From: Lactifluus volemus
Taxonomy: Eukaryota > Basidiomycota > Agaricomycetes > Russulales > Russulaceae
Reading direction: 5' to 3'
Length of the DNA stretch: 59,734 bases
Assembly: GCA_022376515.1 (NCBI GenBank)
Contig: WTXI01000225.1
Coordinates: forward strand, 1 to 59,734
Below the pieces are notes generated by a model. The model was not told the origin of the DNA. It made no database searches and saw nothing but the letters and a program-made list of their open reading frames with translations. The translations under genes and the position numbers were made by a program. Shown here piece after piece: positions 9,979-21,222 of this stretch. Within the stretch, counting starts at the first letter, position 1, and the number at the start of each line of letters is the position of its first letter.

Positions 9979-10556
9979 TGTCAAGGCTCAGAGGGGCCTT
10001 GGCGCACGACGTGTGCTTGAGTAATGCGAGGAGGGCTGAACGTGGCAACTAGCCTCAGCACGACGAGGATTACTTGAGTTCTTCCCTTGGCTTTACTATA
10101 GAGGAGAGCGTCGCGCTGACGGATGCACTCTACTGTATCGTCAAAGAAGAGGTCAAGGGCAATCACAAGACGAGACTAAGTCTTGTATTGACAACGGTCA
10201 GGAGGTCTGACTTGAAGGGACAAGAAGGGAAGAGGGTTCAACTAGTCTGATTGCAGACGAAGCGAAGTCTAAGGAGACAAGCTACAACGGACCGGTTTAT
10301 GTATTCCTAGGGTGTGATGCTGAGTCATAGAGTCCCAGGCATGTCACAGCGTGACATGCCTCCTAAATAATATATCGTAGATCGAACGGAGAAACTACGG
10401 AGATCTACGGAGATACCTCGGAGAGATCCAGAGATCTGTATCGTACTCAGAAAGATCCGAAGATCCGTATCATAGATTGTCTCGGAACAAAGCGAAAAAG
10501 ATACCCACAATCACGTGGGGCCAATACATAAGCAGATCACGTGCCAAACCGTAACA
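9979..10556 (-). repeat. LTR-B copy B-2 (5' LTR of G1)
   Basis: The copy is 578 bp, the same length as B-1. It carries 7 differences from B-1, six of them CpG-to-TpG/CpA. It is flanked on the right by the target duplication TAGCG (10557-10561). It supplies the promoter for G1. Confidence 0.93.
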
Positions 10557-11312
10557 TAGCGGGCTGGCGCACGCAATGGTCGGAGTTACTGTTCCCAAAA
10601 GGGATAGACGGTGGCAGATGGGTTAATGACAATGTGTGGGTTCAACCACAACATGGGCGTGAGTGTAATTGGAATGCAAGAGATGCTCGCCTTCCAAGGA
10701 CACTCGTGAGAGGTTGAACTAAGGTTCGAGGGCGGATATGGGGTGAGAAGTGGGGACTACTTCTCACAGCGCGTTCGTATTAGGGTTCAGGCGTCTGGGG
10801 ACTTGTTTCAAGGAAATGGAACAAATTCACAGATGTCTGATCGTGGCGCGAAGTACCTGGATCAAGGTATGAAGAGGGGATTCACAAGAAGAGGGGAGAA
10901 GATGCGATGCAAGTGTGAGCAGGGAATAATGAACTGCAATTCTAGACGAAGCTGAAGCTGGGGCTTTAGCTCATCTACAGGGCCCTATTTATGCGTACAG
11001 AGGGCCAGCCAACTATCCTACAAAGGTCACAGTACAGTAGCGTAGTCAAGACTATTGACTAAGGACCTGAGTCAGTTCTGATGACTCAAGAACTGACTCA
11101 GTGCGTCTGACTCAAGATCTGAGTCAAGAACGTTGACTCAAGATTTGAGTCATGATCCCTGAGTCAAGTACACGTCCAAAACGGTGATGCACAGCCCCTA
11201 GAAGTTGCACAGAGGGGGCTGGCCAAGGAAAGGGATCCTAGGTCATAACACAAGTCGAAAAACAGACGGAAAATAGTAAGGAATGGGCCGGATGGCCCGC
11301 ATAACCATAACA
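10557..11312 (-). repeat. LTR-A copy A-1 (3' LTR of H1), right part
   Basis: This is the continuation of the LTR begun at 227, after the duplicated TAGCG. It contains AAGCTGAAGCT at 10949-10959 (complement of the inferred self-primer), the ATAAATAG promoter on the minus strand, and the array of TGA(C/G)TCA sites. It ends at ATAACA (11312). Confidence 0.9.
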
Positions 11313-11330
11313 GTACCCTCTCTCCTAGGC
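11313..11330 (-). other. Polypurine tract of H1
   Basis: In sense the bases before the 3' LTR read CCTAGGAGAGAGGGTAC. The same tract borders the other H-type 3' LTRs at 28272 and 44558. Confidence 0.7.
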
Positions 11331-11349
11331 GCATGTACCACCATGCGCC

Positions 11350-14300
11350 TCAGTCACCCCTGTCCATGGATTCCCAGTCAATGTCATCCCAAAGCACCTC
11401 ACCTGCATCGACGTCATCGGCGTCATACTCATCCCAATGATGAGCAATGGGTTGCAACTCCGTGGCCTTGACAGGACACTTCCTCCCATAATACTGGTGG
11501 TCTGGGAAGACCCGGCACCTGTGGACAGTGCAACGCGTATGGGGGTGGTGACAGTCATGGGAGTAGTGCCCTCTCTTCTGGCAATAGAGGCACTCCCTCC
11601 ACAAAGGGCAGTCTTCGTACCTGTGGTCCACCCCGTCCTTGTTGCACTTGCCGCAATAAAATGACTGCTTCCCCTTCCTCTTGCGCTTGCCAGTGATTCT
11701 CAGAGGGCTGACTCCGGAATCACCACCAGACAGGCCCCCATGCGACGAAGACGCGACAATGAGTGAACGTAGGCCGTCCCCATCTGCTGCACGTACCCCC
11801 TGGAGTTGATGAGCACTGTTACCTGCAGAAGGTTGGGCCCAGCTGAAGACCTTCCAGGGATCGTAAGGGGATTCGGATCGCAGCGCGTGGGGGTCTCCAG
11901 CGACATGACTTCTGGCTGGAACCTCATGTCCGCTGCTAGCGTCTCCAGGGCTTCCTGGATAGGCGAGAGTTGGGGAGGCGGTGTCGGGCCTGAGAGAGGA
12001 GATGGGGTCCTCGGATGGTACGAGGGGCTGCGGCGAGACTCTTGGCGAGGTGAGCGGGTGGTCCTCCTGTACGGTGGAGGTGCTGATCTGGGCTGGTTCT
12101 GCTGGGGTGTCCTCGGCAAGGGACGTCTCTGAGAGGGGCCACTCTCCCCCCTCACAGACCGCGAGGGTGTTGAACGACGAGTCGAGGAGTTGGAGGTAGT
12201 CCTCCTCTGAGCTGGGGTATTGGAACGCAAGCTGTAAGGCATTACTCATGGAGGAGGAGGTGGGAGTGACGATGGTGTGAATACGTCGTTTCCTCTTGGC
12301 TTTTATTCTCCCGCCTCCTATCGCATTGCGGTTGCGCTGATAGAACTCCTTAATGAGCTCCGGAGCTTTCACATTGCCAGCGGGCTCCCAACTGTTAAGG
12401 TTCCAAGTAGGACCTTTGTACGAAATGTACGATCGTTCGCGAAGTCAAGAGCGAGACTTGCAAGGCATGCAAGTCAAGATCAAAGGTTCGATAAAGACGA
12501 GACTTAGTAAACGACTAAGTCAAGAGCGTTTCAGATGTCAAGGGCTTTGGGCTTAGGGGATAAGACCAAAGTGTCAAGAAGTCGAAGAGCGTGATGTCAA
12601 GAGGGTTCTCTCAGGTCTGATGCTTCTAGGCAAGCAAGGTTCTAATAGATAGAAGACTTGGATTGCGAAACAAAACTGAGACTTAAGGTCTCTAGGGCAG
12701 AAGGTACAGGGTTTATATAGAAAGAAACGAGGCTATGTACACAGCCGTAGGGGCTGTGACCTTCGTACAGCTTTCAGGGTTTGAAACATGTTCCAGGAAT
12801 CAGCGAGTCATCCTGTGCATGTGGCTGTTGCTTGAGGCTGTACGGTGCTATGTAAAGCTGTATCGTGAGAGAAACAAGTAAGCGATCTGAAACAAAGCGA
12901 TCGGCAGTCCATCCACATAAGCAAGGGAGTCAGCAGAAATGAGTCATCAGTCCGAAAAATGTATAGTATGAATCAGCAAACACGTGTCAGTCCATAACAC
13001 CAACTATCATGAGCGGGTGAATATCCCTTCCAACGAAGGAGATACTCAAGCTTCTCTGCCTTCCCTTTCTTGCGCGCATCAATGATCTGTTCCACCTCAT
13101 ATTCTGGTTCGCCTTCCATCAGATCAGGTGGCAGTTCCGTGAAGTTGCGCCCATGCTCCTCCGTCTCCTTGTAAGGTGTTAATAAGGACGCGTGGAAGAC
13201 ATTGTGAATGCGCCAGTGTGGGGGAAGCTGGAGGCGGTACACCACAGGAGAAATGACATCAATGATGGGGAATGGACCATATCTCTTTGGTCCCAACTTT
13301 GCAGACGGATATATTGTCTTTAGGTTTGTTCCTTCCAACAATACTTGTTGTCCTTTTTCAAATGGGTAGAAGTGCCTCTGACCCTTCTTTCTCTGGCGTC
13401 TCTTCAGCCACAGTTCCTGTGCTTTTCTGATAGCATCCTGGGCGCGCTCCCTAGCCTTCTTAAGCCACATTTGTCTCTGATGTAATGCTGGGATGTTTGT
13501 GCTTTTTCCGGAGGGGTGGATGATTGGGTTTGTGCCCCACAAGAGCTCACAGGGAGCCTTCCCTGTGCTCGCATTTGGCCAGGAGTTGTGAACAAATTGG
13601 GCAAGAGGAAGAAGGTTTGCCCAGTCGTCTTGTTGGCTGCTTCCATAGATCCGCAAATACTGCTCCACCCACTGATTAGCGCGTTCTGATTGTCCATCAG
13701 TCTGCGGATGATAAGCAGAGCTGATGTTCTGTGTGATTCCTAGCAGTTCACACATCTGGCGGGTGAAGTGTGCAGTAAAACGGGGATCTCTGTCCGAGAT
13801 GATGTGGTGGGGGCAGCCAAAGAGAGGGAAGATGTGTTCCACATAGAGCTGGGCCACTTCTTCTGCATCAATTGTCTTCTGACAGGGCAAGAAGAAGGCT
13901 GCCTTTGAGCAATCATGGTCCACTACTGTGAGAATCGAGTCATATCCCTTTGAGACTGGGAGATCGGTGATGAGGTCAAGGGAAATGGTCTGGAAAGGGA
14001 TTGCCTTCGGTTCAACAGTGATCGGCATCAATGGTGGTTTAGGTTTCACAGTATTGGGTTTCGTCATTTGGCAAGTTGCACATCCCTTGACGTAGTTCTG
14101 AATGAACTGTCGCATTGTCAGCCACCAGTAGTCCTCAGACACCTTCTGAAGCGTTGTGGCGATGCCTGGGTGCCCAGCCAAGGCATGGTCATGGTACTCA
14201 TGCAAGATCTGTCGCTTCAGATCCTCCTGGTCCGCGACCACAGGTCTTCCTTGGTGCACCCAGTGGTGATTTACTGAGTCCAGTGGGTAGGAGCGATGCA

Positions 14301-16365
14301 GCTCTGCGAAATAGCTCGGTGTGCGTGCTTGCCAATCCCAAACCTTTTGTTCAAGATTGCTGACCTCCGCTGCCCACGCGAAGAGTTTGTCAGGCAGGAC
14401 AAGGGTGTTTTCGTTATCATGTTTCCCTTCGTCCACCCCTGGTGGTCTGGACAGCGCGTCAGCCTTGTTCAGCTTGCCTGGGCGGTGCACCAGTTTTTAA
14501 TTGTAGTCCGCAAGGTCACTGAGGTACCTTGCTACGCGTCGGTTGATTCTCTGGGGTTGCCGGTAGTATCGAAGATTATTATGATCGGTGTGCACAATGG
14601 CAGTGAAGGGAGAGGAGAGGAACAAGTGTCTCCATCGTCGCAAACCCCGAATCACCGCCAAGAGTTCTCTATCATGGACGTCATACCCTCTCTCAGCTTC
14701 GTTCAACGTCTGGGAGTGGTAGCCCACTGGACAGAGCCTCTGTTTGTCATTTCGTTGGTAGAGGATGGCCCCAGTGGCATACTGGGACGCGTCCACCTCC
14801 ATCTCGAAGGGGCGGTCATAGTCAGGTCTTTGGAGGACAGGGTCGGACTCTATGATCTGGAGGAGTGCATCCAAGGCCTTGGTGCACTCATCCGTCCATT
14901 TGAACAGTTGTCCCTTCTTCAGTAAAGCAGTGAGTGGCGCCGCAAGATGTGCAAAGTGGGGAATGAATGGTCTCTGGTACCCCAAAACACCAAGCGTGCT
15001 CCGGACCTCTTTCACTGAAGACAAGGTTCGAGGCCATTGAGATAGTCCTTTCCTCTTCGTGGGATCGATGCCGATAGTTCCGTGTTCCACGCGGATGCCA
15101 AGGTAGTCAATGCTGGTCTGCTCAAACTTGCACTTCGACAGTTTGAGGAAGAAGGATTCCTGGTGGAACATCTTGAGGATTTCTCAGACTATCCTCCTAT
15201 GTTCCTCCACATCTCCCCCTGTGGCCACCAAGACATCGTCCATGTACACAAACACCTTCCCTGGGTAGCGGTTCATGATCTTAGCAAAGACCCGATCCAT
15301 GCAACGCTGAAAGGTGGCTGGGGAGTTCTGGAGGCCGAAGAGCATCACCTTTGGTTGGTACAGGCCAAAGGGAGTCTTAAACGCGGCCTTCCATCGATCC
15401 TCAGGGCGAATCTGGATGTTATGATAGCCCCAACGAATGTCTAGTGCCGTGAAGAGGGTGCGTCCATGCAACGCTTCCAGAATTTGCTCAATGCGAGGGA
15501 TGGGGTACACATCTCGAATCGTCCAACTGTTCACTTCCCTATAGTCCTGGATGGGTCGGAGACTCCCATCTCTTTTCCTTATAAAGAACCAAGGGGTCGA
15601 CCAAGGAGAGTTGGACTTTTCGATGAATCCCCACTGCTCATTCTCTTTCAAGAACTTTTGGGTCGCTTCTTTCTCCTCCCTCGTGAGGGCATAGACTTTG
15701 CAATTGATGGAAGCTGGGGCGTCCTCCTTCAGGACAATGGCATGATCCTCTGGTCGTGAAGGTGGGAAACGATGGGATTTTTCTTCGTCAAAGACGTCCG
15801 CATAGTCCCGGTATTGGGGTGGTAGCACCTCGTGTTTTTCCCCACTGGCTACCTGCTCTTGGTGCGCCTTTATGGCCCATTCCTGGGCCACATTGGTGCG
15901 ATCAATGCGTGCTGGTTCCTTCTCCCTGTCCTTGTATATCTGACGAGGGCGCTGGAACTTCCTCCACTTGGTTTCAATCCGTACTCCTCCGTTCTGCACT
16001 TCCCCCTTGGTCCAATCGATGCGAGGATTGAACTCTGAGAGCCAGGGGTGCCCCAAGAGTACACGATCTTTGCCAAGATTGGTGACATAGAACCGCTGGA
16101 GAGTATCTTTGTCTCCTATGACACAGCGAAGAACACAATACTCCGTGAGTGTCCCAGCCTGGTTCTGAGTTCCATCCACATTGTAGACGTAACGGGGGTG
16201 AGGGAGTTTATGAGTGCTGAGTCCCCATCGGCGGACTGTGCGCTGATCAAGGAAGTTTTCCGTGGCTCCACTGTCGACTAAGGCGACATCTGCGACCGTT
16301 TTGTGGACATTTGAAAACGAAATGGGCAAATTCAAAGCATTGGCATTGGCATAGCTAATGTACAT
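11350..16365 (-). pseudogene. H1 pol polyprotein with chromodomain and zinc-knuckle tail
   Basis: Pol starts at ATG 16365 (MYISYANANALN). The protease motif VDSGATENF is at residues 30-38, then come RT with YMDD, RNase H (EVDASQY, DHNNLRYYRQ), and integrase with the zinc finger and the D, D, E blocks (VDHDCSK, ISDRDPRF, TDGQSERANQ). A GPF module and a chromodomain (YEVEQIID to WKGYSPAHDSW) follow. Past the chromodomain come a basic patch, a Ser/Pro-rich linker, a tandem zinc-knuckle region (CGKC, CLYCQKRGHYSHDC) and an acidic end. One frame runs throughout but is stopped by TGA at 15184-15186 (CGA in H2) and by TAA after DLADYN near 14497. It is also split by a solo LTR-C at 12393-12999; that insert plus its duplication is 612 bp, a multiple of three. 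No env gene follows. Confidence 0.9.
12393..12999 (-). repeat. Solo LTR-C copy C-1 in H1 pol
   Basis: The copy is 607 bp with termini TGTTAAGG and CCATAACA on the plus strand. The target duplication is CCAAC (12388-12392 and 13000-13004). The uninterrupted site is visible in K at about 29350. By comparison with C-2, whose TATATAAA lies in plus sense, C-1 is in minus sense. No LTR-C internal region exists in this window. Confidence 0.93.
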
Positions 16366-16387
16366 TCGTTTCAGTCCTAAGGCTCGT

Positions 16388-17935
16388 TGTTATGGACTGA
16401 CACGTGTTTGCTGACTCATACTATACATTTTCGGACTGCTGACTTACTTCTGCTGACTCCCTTGCTTATGCGAATGGACTGCCGATCACTTTGTTTCAGA
16501 TCGCTTACTTATCCTTCTCACGGTACAGCCTCACACAGCACCGTACAGCCTCAAGCAACAGCCACATGCACAGGATGACTCGCTGATTCCTGAAACATGT
16601 TTCAAACCCTGAAAGCTGTACGAAGGTCACAGCCCCTATGGCTGTGTACGTAGCCTCGTCTTCTTATGTATATAAACCCTGTACTTTCTCTCCTAGAGAC
16701 CTTAAGTCTCAGTTTTGTTTCGCAATCCAAGTCTTCTATCTATTAGAACCTTGCTTGCCTAGAAGCATCAGACCTGAGAGAACCCTCTTGACATCACGCT
16801 CTTCGACTTCTTAAACACTTTGGTCTTATCCCTAAGCCCAAAGCCCTTGACCTCTGAAACGCTCTTGACTTAGTCGTTTACTAAGTCTCATCTCTATCGA
16901 ACCTTTGATCTTGACTTGCACGTCTTGCAAGTCTAGTTGTTACGGTTATGCGGGCCGCCCGGCCCATTTCTTACTGTTTTCCGTCTGATTTTCGACTTGT
17001 GTTGTGACCTAGGATCCCTTTCCTTGGCCAGCCCCTTCTGTTCCGCTTCCAGGGGCTGTGCGTCGCTGTTTTGGACGTGTATTTGACTCAGGGATCATGA
17101 CTCAAATCTTGAGTCAGCATTCTTGACTCAGATCTTGAGTCAGACGCACTGAGTCAGTTCTTGAGTCATCAGAACTGACTCAGGTCCTTAGTCAATAGTC
17201 TTGACTTTGCTACTGTACTGTGACCTTTGTAGGATAGTTGGCTGGCCCTCTGTACGCATAAATAGGGCCCTGTAGACGAGCTAAAGCCCCAGCTTCAGCT
17301 TCGTCTAGAATCGCAGTTCATTGTCTCCTGCTCACACTCGCATCGCATCTTCTCCTCTCATCTTGTGAATCCCCTCTTCGTACCTTGATCCAGGTACTTC
17401 ACGCCACGATCAGACATCTGTGAACTTGTTCCATTTCCTTGAAACAAGTCCCCAGACGCCTGAACCCTAATACGAACGCGCTGTGAGAAGTAGCCTCACT
17501 TCTCACCCCGCGTCCGCGTTACAAACCTTAGTTCAACCTCTCACGAGTGTCCTTGGAACGCAGGCGTCCCTTACGTTCCAATAACACTCGCGCCCGTGTT
17601 GCGGTTGAACCTACACATCGTCATTAACCCATCTGCCACCGTCTATCCTCTTTGGGAACAGTAACTCCGACCATCGCGTGCGCCGGCCCGCTAGTCCGTC
17701 TCGCGCGATACAGACACCCAGAGTTCGCACAGTCAAGTCTACTCCACACAGGACCTTGCCTGCGCGTGCTAGAATCGACTATTTGGTGTTGCTAGTCTTG
17801 TCCGACTCGCCACAGCAAATAGCCAACCAGAACGACGCTCACTTCGAGCCACGGTCCCTGCGAACCGTGACACTAGTTCTTGACTTCACGAACGAACGTA
17901 CACTTCGTACAAAGGTCCTACTTGGAACCTTAACA
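16388..17935 (+). repeat. Solo LTR-C copy C-2 in the H1 gag-pol gap, itself interrupted
   Basis: C-2 runs 16388-16937 and 17878-17935 (608 bp once the inner insert is removed). It runs TGTTATGG to CCTTAACA in plus sense. The target duplication is CTCGT (16383-16387 and 17936-17940). TATATAAA lies at 16669-16676. It separates H1 gag (stop at 17966) from pol (ATG 16365), which in H2 are only 47 nt apart. Confidence 0.93.
16938..17872 (+). repeat. Solo LTR-A copy A-3 inside C-2
   Basis: The copy is 935 bp in plus sense with target duplication CTAGT (16933-16937 and 17873-17877). It is the innermost layer of this branch of the nest: A-3 in C-2 in H1 in D-1. It carries the TGA(C/G)TCA array and promoter. 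Confidence 0.95.
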
Positions 17936-17965
17936 CTCGTACCCAGGTCGCGCGGCACGAGCTCT

Positions 17966-19917
17966 TCAAAAATCCTGGGGCGCAGAGTCGGTGGAGTCAA
18001 CCATATCCTTGATAAAGCGTTCCTTGTCGTCATCAGACAACTTCATAAGTCCGTCCATGAGCTGGTCGCGGGTGATTTCTTTCTTTTCTTCTTCAACAGC
18101 CCGCACTGCGGCGGGGCGCTGTGCAGGCTTGCTGCCCTTGTTCTGGTTCTTTTTCTTCTCGGGACACATGCGGCTCACATGGCCCTGTCGCCGGCAGATG
18201 AAGCAGCGACCTTCCGCTACTAGTTTCTTCTTTTCTTCAGGGGTAGGCCCCCCTGTATGGATGGCGTCAACGTCCATGGCGTCAGAAGGTCGGGGTTTCA
18301 TGTGCCTGTCCTGCTGGTACCTCCCTAACGCCGCAGCAAGGCGTTGGCAGAAGTTTTGGCCTGGCTTGTCTCCAGAGGTGGCTCTGGCTTCGATCCACCT
18401 CCCTTGGCGCCTCAGGGCCGCGTCTTGCCATCCCTTCAGAGTGTCGGGTAGGGTGGTCTCAAAATCAATGATCTTTTCATGGAGGACTCGCTTCAAGCCA
18501 TCTTTAAATCGAAGGAGGGTCCCTTGCTCATTTGGACCCCACTTGGCAAGAGTGATTAGTGTATTGAAATCATTGATGTATGTTTTGAGGTCTTCCCCTT
18601 GCATCTGCAGGGTAAGCAGGCGCCCCAATGCCTCCTCTCTGGCCACAGTGTTCTGAAACTGAGCTTTGAACGCATTGTCAAAGTCCGTCCAGACCTGTTC
18701 ATTGTTTGGGTCAATGGCCAGAAGGTGATTTGGGTACTGCTGCCACATTGCTACCCCATTCATCAAAGGTTAGATGATTCCATCGACCCACTGGTCGACG
18801 GCTTTGCCTCGGATCCTTCCCATGCAGGTGAGGACCCGCATGTAGGGGCTGCTTATGGAGGGGTGGTCCCGGTTCATCTCCCAGAAGACTGTGAAGGCAC
18901 GACGGAAGCGCGCGAGGTCGTCGCGATCTCCATTGAAAATTTCAGGGATCATGCCAAAAAGAGCCGATGGGTGGGGCGGCTGGCCCCCTGCTGGTTGTCC
19001 TCCTGCAGGAGCGCCTCCCCCACCACCTCCGCCTTCACCTCCACCTCCGCCTCCACCACCTCCACCGCCGCCTCCACTTCCTCCCGGCTGTACCCCAGCC
19101 AGAGGTCCTCCTCCAGGTTGCCCAGAGGAGCTGAATCCTGTGATATCAGCTAGTGCTGCTGGTGCGGTAATGGCAGTGCTGACTGCAGCTGACCTGATGA
19201 ACGCACTACCACTAGGCACACTAGGATGAGGTGGTGGAGCAGGAGAGAGAGTGGCTGGAAACATGGTGGGATCCACCAACATTCCACTGGTCGGGTCTGT
19301 CACCATCGACACACTGACGTCAGAGTATGGTGATTCCATTTGCTTTTGTACTGGGGCACTTGCAATGTCGAGGTTGGTTCAAGCTGCTGATGAATTCCTG
19401 GGGGAACACTGGTTAAAGGGGGTTGTGCAGCTTGATAGACCGGTTCAAATAACTGTCCACTAGGTGAAAGTGCTTCAGGTCGTTCTGGGGTACTTCCAGA
19501 TCCTGAGCCTGCTGGTGTCAAGGACAGCGCATGTACTGGATAGTCTGGGTGCTGTGGATCACTTGGTTTCCACCAGCCAAGTTCAAATTGTGCGATGTCG
19601 TCGTCTGTGACGTATCTCCCTATCTCTGTCGCGTAGGTCTGTGGTTTATCAAACCACTCGACATGATACCACTTCTGGTTGATAAACTCGATGGGTCCGT
19701 GTGGATCTCCTTTGTCAAAAGCCCAATAGGCACTTTGCTTGGGGTTTTCTTGACGTTCTATCCAAAAGGCGTGCCCAACTATGTGGTCTGGGAGGTCTGG
19801 TTCGTTTCTGGTCTCGACTCTGGTGAGCTTCCCCTTCTCCGTGGTCCAACCAAGGGTTATGGAAGCCGTTTTGTCGATCAATCGCCCACTCTTCGCAAGA
19901 GGAGCGGTCTCAGTAGC
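17966..19917 (-). pseudogene. H1 gag with Gly-rich linker and CCHC knuckle
   Basis: The frame opens after a TAG at 19918-19920. It begins with a conserved domain (ITLGWTTEKGK, FINQKWYHVEWF, ending LGWWKPSDPQHPDYP) that contains no in-frame ATG. The first in-frame ATG is MESPYSDV near 19339. A polyglycine stretch follows around 19000-19090, then the capsid-like region (FNGDRDDLARFRRAF, KAVDQWVDGI) and the knuckle CFICRRQGHVSRMC. Two lesions are present. One base is lost from a C5 run near 19350 (five C in H2 and H3, four here), and a TAA at 18770 replaces CAA. Gag ends at 17966 (SAPQDF). The product would package element RNA into virus-like particles. Confidence 0.88.
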
Positions 19918-20057
19918 CTATAAATTGTTCACTCTAGCAAGAGGAACGAAAAATTTCTGTGCACTCTGGCACACACTTTCTCGGCCTGAAAAGAAAGTGG
20001 GCAACGGTCTGGTTCGTTCGGGGTACACTTCTTGTGGTGAAGAAGTGGAGGGATAGG

Positions 20058-20068
20058 AGCTTCAGCTT
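20058..20068 (-). other. Self-complementary primer-binding site of H1
   Basis: In sense the LTR end GTGACA is followed by one T and then AAGCTGAAGCT. This 11-mer is the perfect complement of AGCTTCAGCTT in the H1 LTRs (20641-20651 and 10949-10959). The same site lies next to the 5' LTRs of gag I (24605-24615) and H3 (51110-51120). Confidence 0.78.
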
Positions 20069-20069
20069 A

Positions 20070-21004
20070 TGTCACGGTTCGCAGGGACCGTGGCTCGAAG
20101 TGAGCGTCGTTCTGGTTGGCTATTTGCTGCGGCGAGTCGGACAAGACTAGCAACACCAAATAGTCGATTCTAGCACGCGCAGGCAAGGTCCTGTGTGGAG
20201 TAGACTTGACTGTGCGAACTCTGGGTGTTTGTATCACGCGAGACGGACTAGCGGGCCAGCACACGCAATGGTCGGAGTTACCATTCCCAAAAGGGATAGA
20301 CGGTGGCAGATGGGTTAATGACAATGTGTGGGTTCAACCGCAACACGGGCGCGAGTGTAATTGGAATGCAAGAGATGCTCGCCTTCCAAGGACACTCGTG
20401 AGAGGTTGAACTAAGGTTCGAGGGCGGACGCGGGGTGAGAAGTGGGGACTACTTCTCACAGCGCGTTCATATTAGGGTTCAGGCGTCTGGGGACTTGTTC
20501 CAAGGAAATGGAACAAATTCACAGATGTCTGATTGTGGCGCGAAGTACCTGGATCAAGGTACAAAGAGGGGATTCACAAGAAGAGGGGAGAAGATGCGAT
20601 GCAAGTGTGAGCAGGGAACAATGAACTGCAATTCTAGACGAAGCTGAAGCTGGGGCTTTAGCTCGTCTACAGGGCCCTATTTATGCGTACAGAGGGCCAG
20701 CCAACTATCCTACAAAGGTCACAGTACAGTAGCGTAGTCAAGACTATTGACTAAGGACCTGAGTCAGTCCTGATGACTCAAGAACTGACTCAGTGCGTCT
20801 GACTCAAGATCTGAGTCAAGAACGCTGACTCAAGATTTGAGTCATGATCCCTGAGTCAAGTACACGTCCAAAACGGTGATGCACAGCCCCTAGAAGTTGC
20901 ACAGAGGGGGCTGGCCAAGGAAAGGGATCCTAGGTCATAACACAAGTCAAAAAATAGACAGAAAATAGTAAGGAATGGGCCGGACGGCCCGCATAACCGT
21001 AACA
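20070..21004 (-). repeat. LTR-A copy A-4 (5' LTR of H1)
   Basis: The copy is 935 bp, with the array of eight TGA(C/G)TCA sites at 20760-20858 spaced 14, 12, 14, 12, 14, 12, 14. The transcribed R-U5 part contains only two ATGs in sense, and both fall where other LTR-A copies have a CpG. Confidence 0.92.
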
Positions 21005-21222
21005 GTTTCCCTCTCCAGAAAGACAGAACTTCTCCTCTCCTCCTTTCCTCTCTTCTCTTACCCTCCTATACGCCCTAGTAGGGTCATCAAAGCTTGGTGG
21101 TTGTGCTACAACACCACAGGACTCAGCACGTCGACACTTGGAGTGTCCCTGAGCCCAGGTCTTAGGAGAGACCAGAACAACCAGAACCCTAGTTGGGACC
21201 CGGCCCTAGTCGAGCCGTAACA
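21005..21222 (+). repeat. LTR-D copy D-1, 3' part
   Basis: It matches the reverse complement of 22097-22325 and ends CGAGCCGTAACA. It completes the LTR-D begun at 101, minus a middle portion. An integrase fragment follows directly, not a primer site or gag, so D-1 is not the 5' LTR of what lies to its right. Confidence 0.75.

Larger units (their letters stand above)
410..10556 (-). mobile_element. Chromodomain gypsy element G1
   Basis: G1 is a complete minus-sense Ty3/gypsy chromovirus of about 10.1 kb, including a 937-bp solo LTR insert. Its two 578-bp LTRs (410-987 and 9979-10556) differ at only 7 sites, all transitions. A perfect 5-bp target duplication TAGCG lies at 405-409 and 10557-10561, which proves a simple insertion into the 3' LTR of H1. 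The order in sense is 5' LTR, self-primer site, a block of small overlapping frames, gag, pol, polypurine tract, 3' LTR. Gag and pol each carry a nonsense codon and pol carries the solo LTR, so it is non-autonomous but recent. Confidence 0.93.
227..21004 (-). mobile_element. Chromodomain gypsy element H1, interrupted by other elements
   Basis: H1 is a Ty3/gypsy chromovirus read on the minus strand. Its 5' LTR is at 20070-21004, its primer site at 20058-20068, gag at 17966-19917 and pol at 11350-16365. Its polypurine tract is near 11313-11330, and its 3' LTR is split into 227-409 and 10557-11312 by element G1. Further inserts are solo LTR-C at 12393-12999 and 16388-17935, with a solo LTR-A inside the latter. 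The flanking bases (GTTCG left, GTTTC right) are not a convincing target duplication. With the inserts removed H1 would be about 9.2 kb. Gag carries one frameshift and one nonsense codon, and pol two nonsense codons, so the copy is dead. Confidence 0.85.

Noticed and set aside
9960..9980. tRNA-primed initiation for G and H elements
   Set aside because: No TGG followed by a tRNA-like complement occurs within the first bases inside any 5' LTR, while the complement to the element's own LTR is exact.
18855..19229. Plus-strand polyproline protein
   Set aside because: It is the complement of the Gly-rich linker in H1 gag; the proline run is a by-product.
222..21009. GTTCG and GTTTC as the target duplication of H1
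   Set aside because: They differ at two of five bases, and the host LTR-D also lacks a middle segment, so a clean insertion is not supported.
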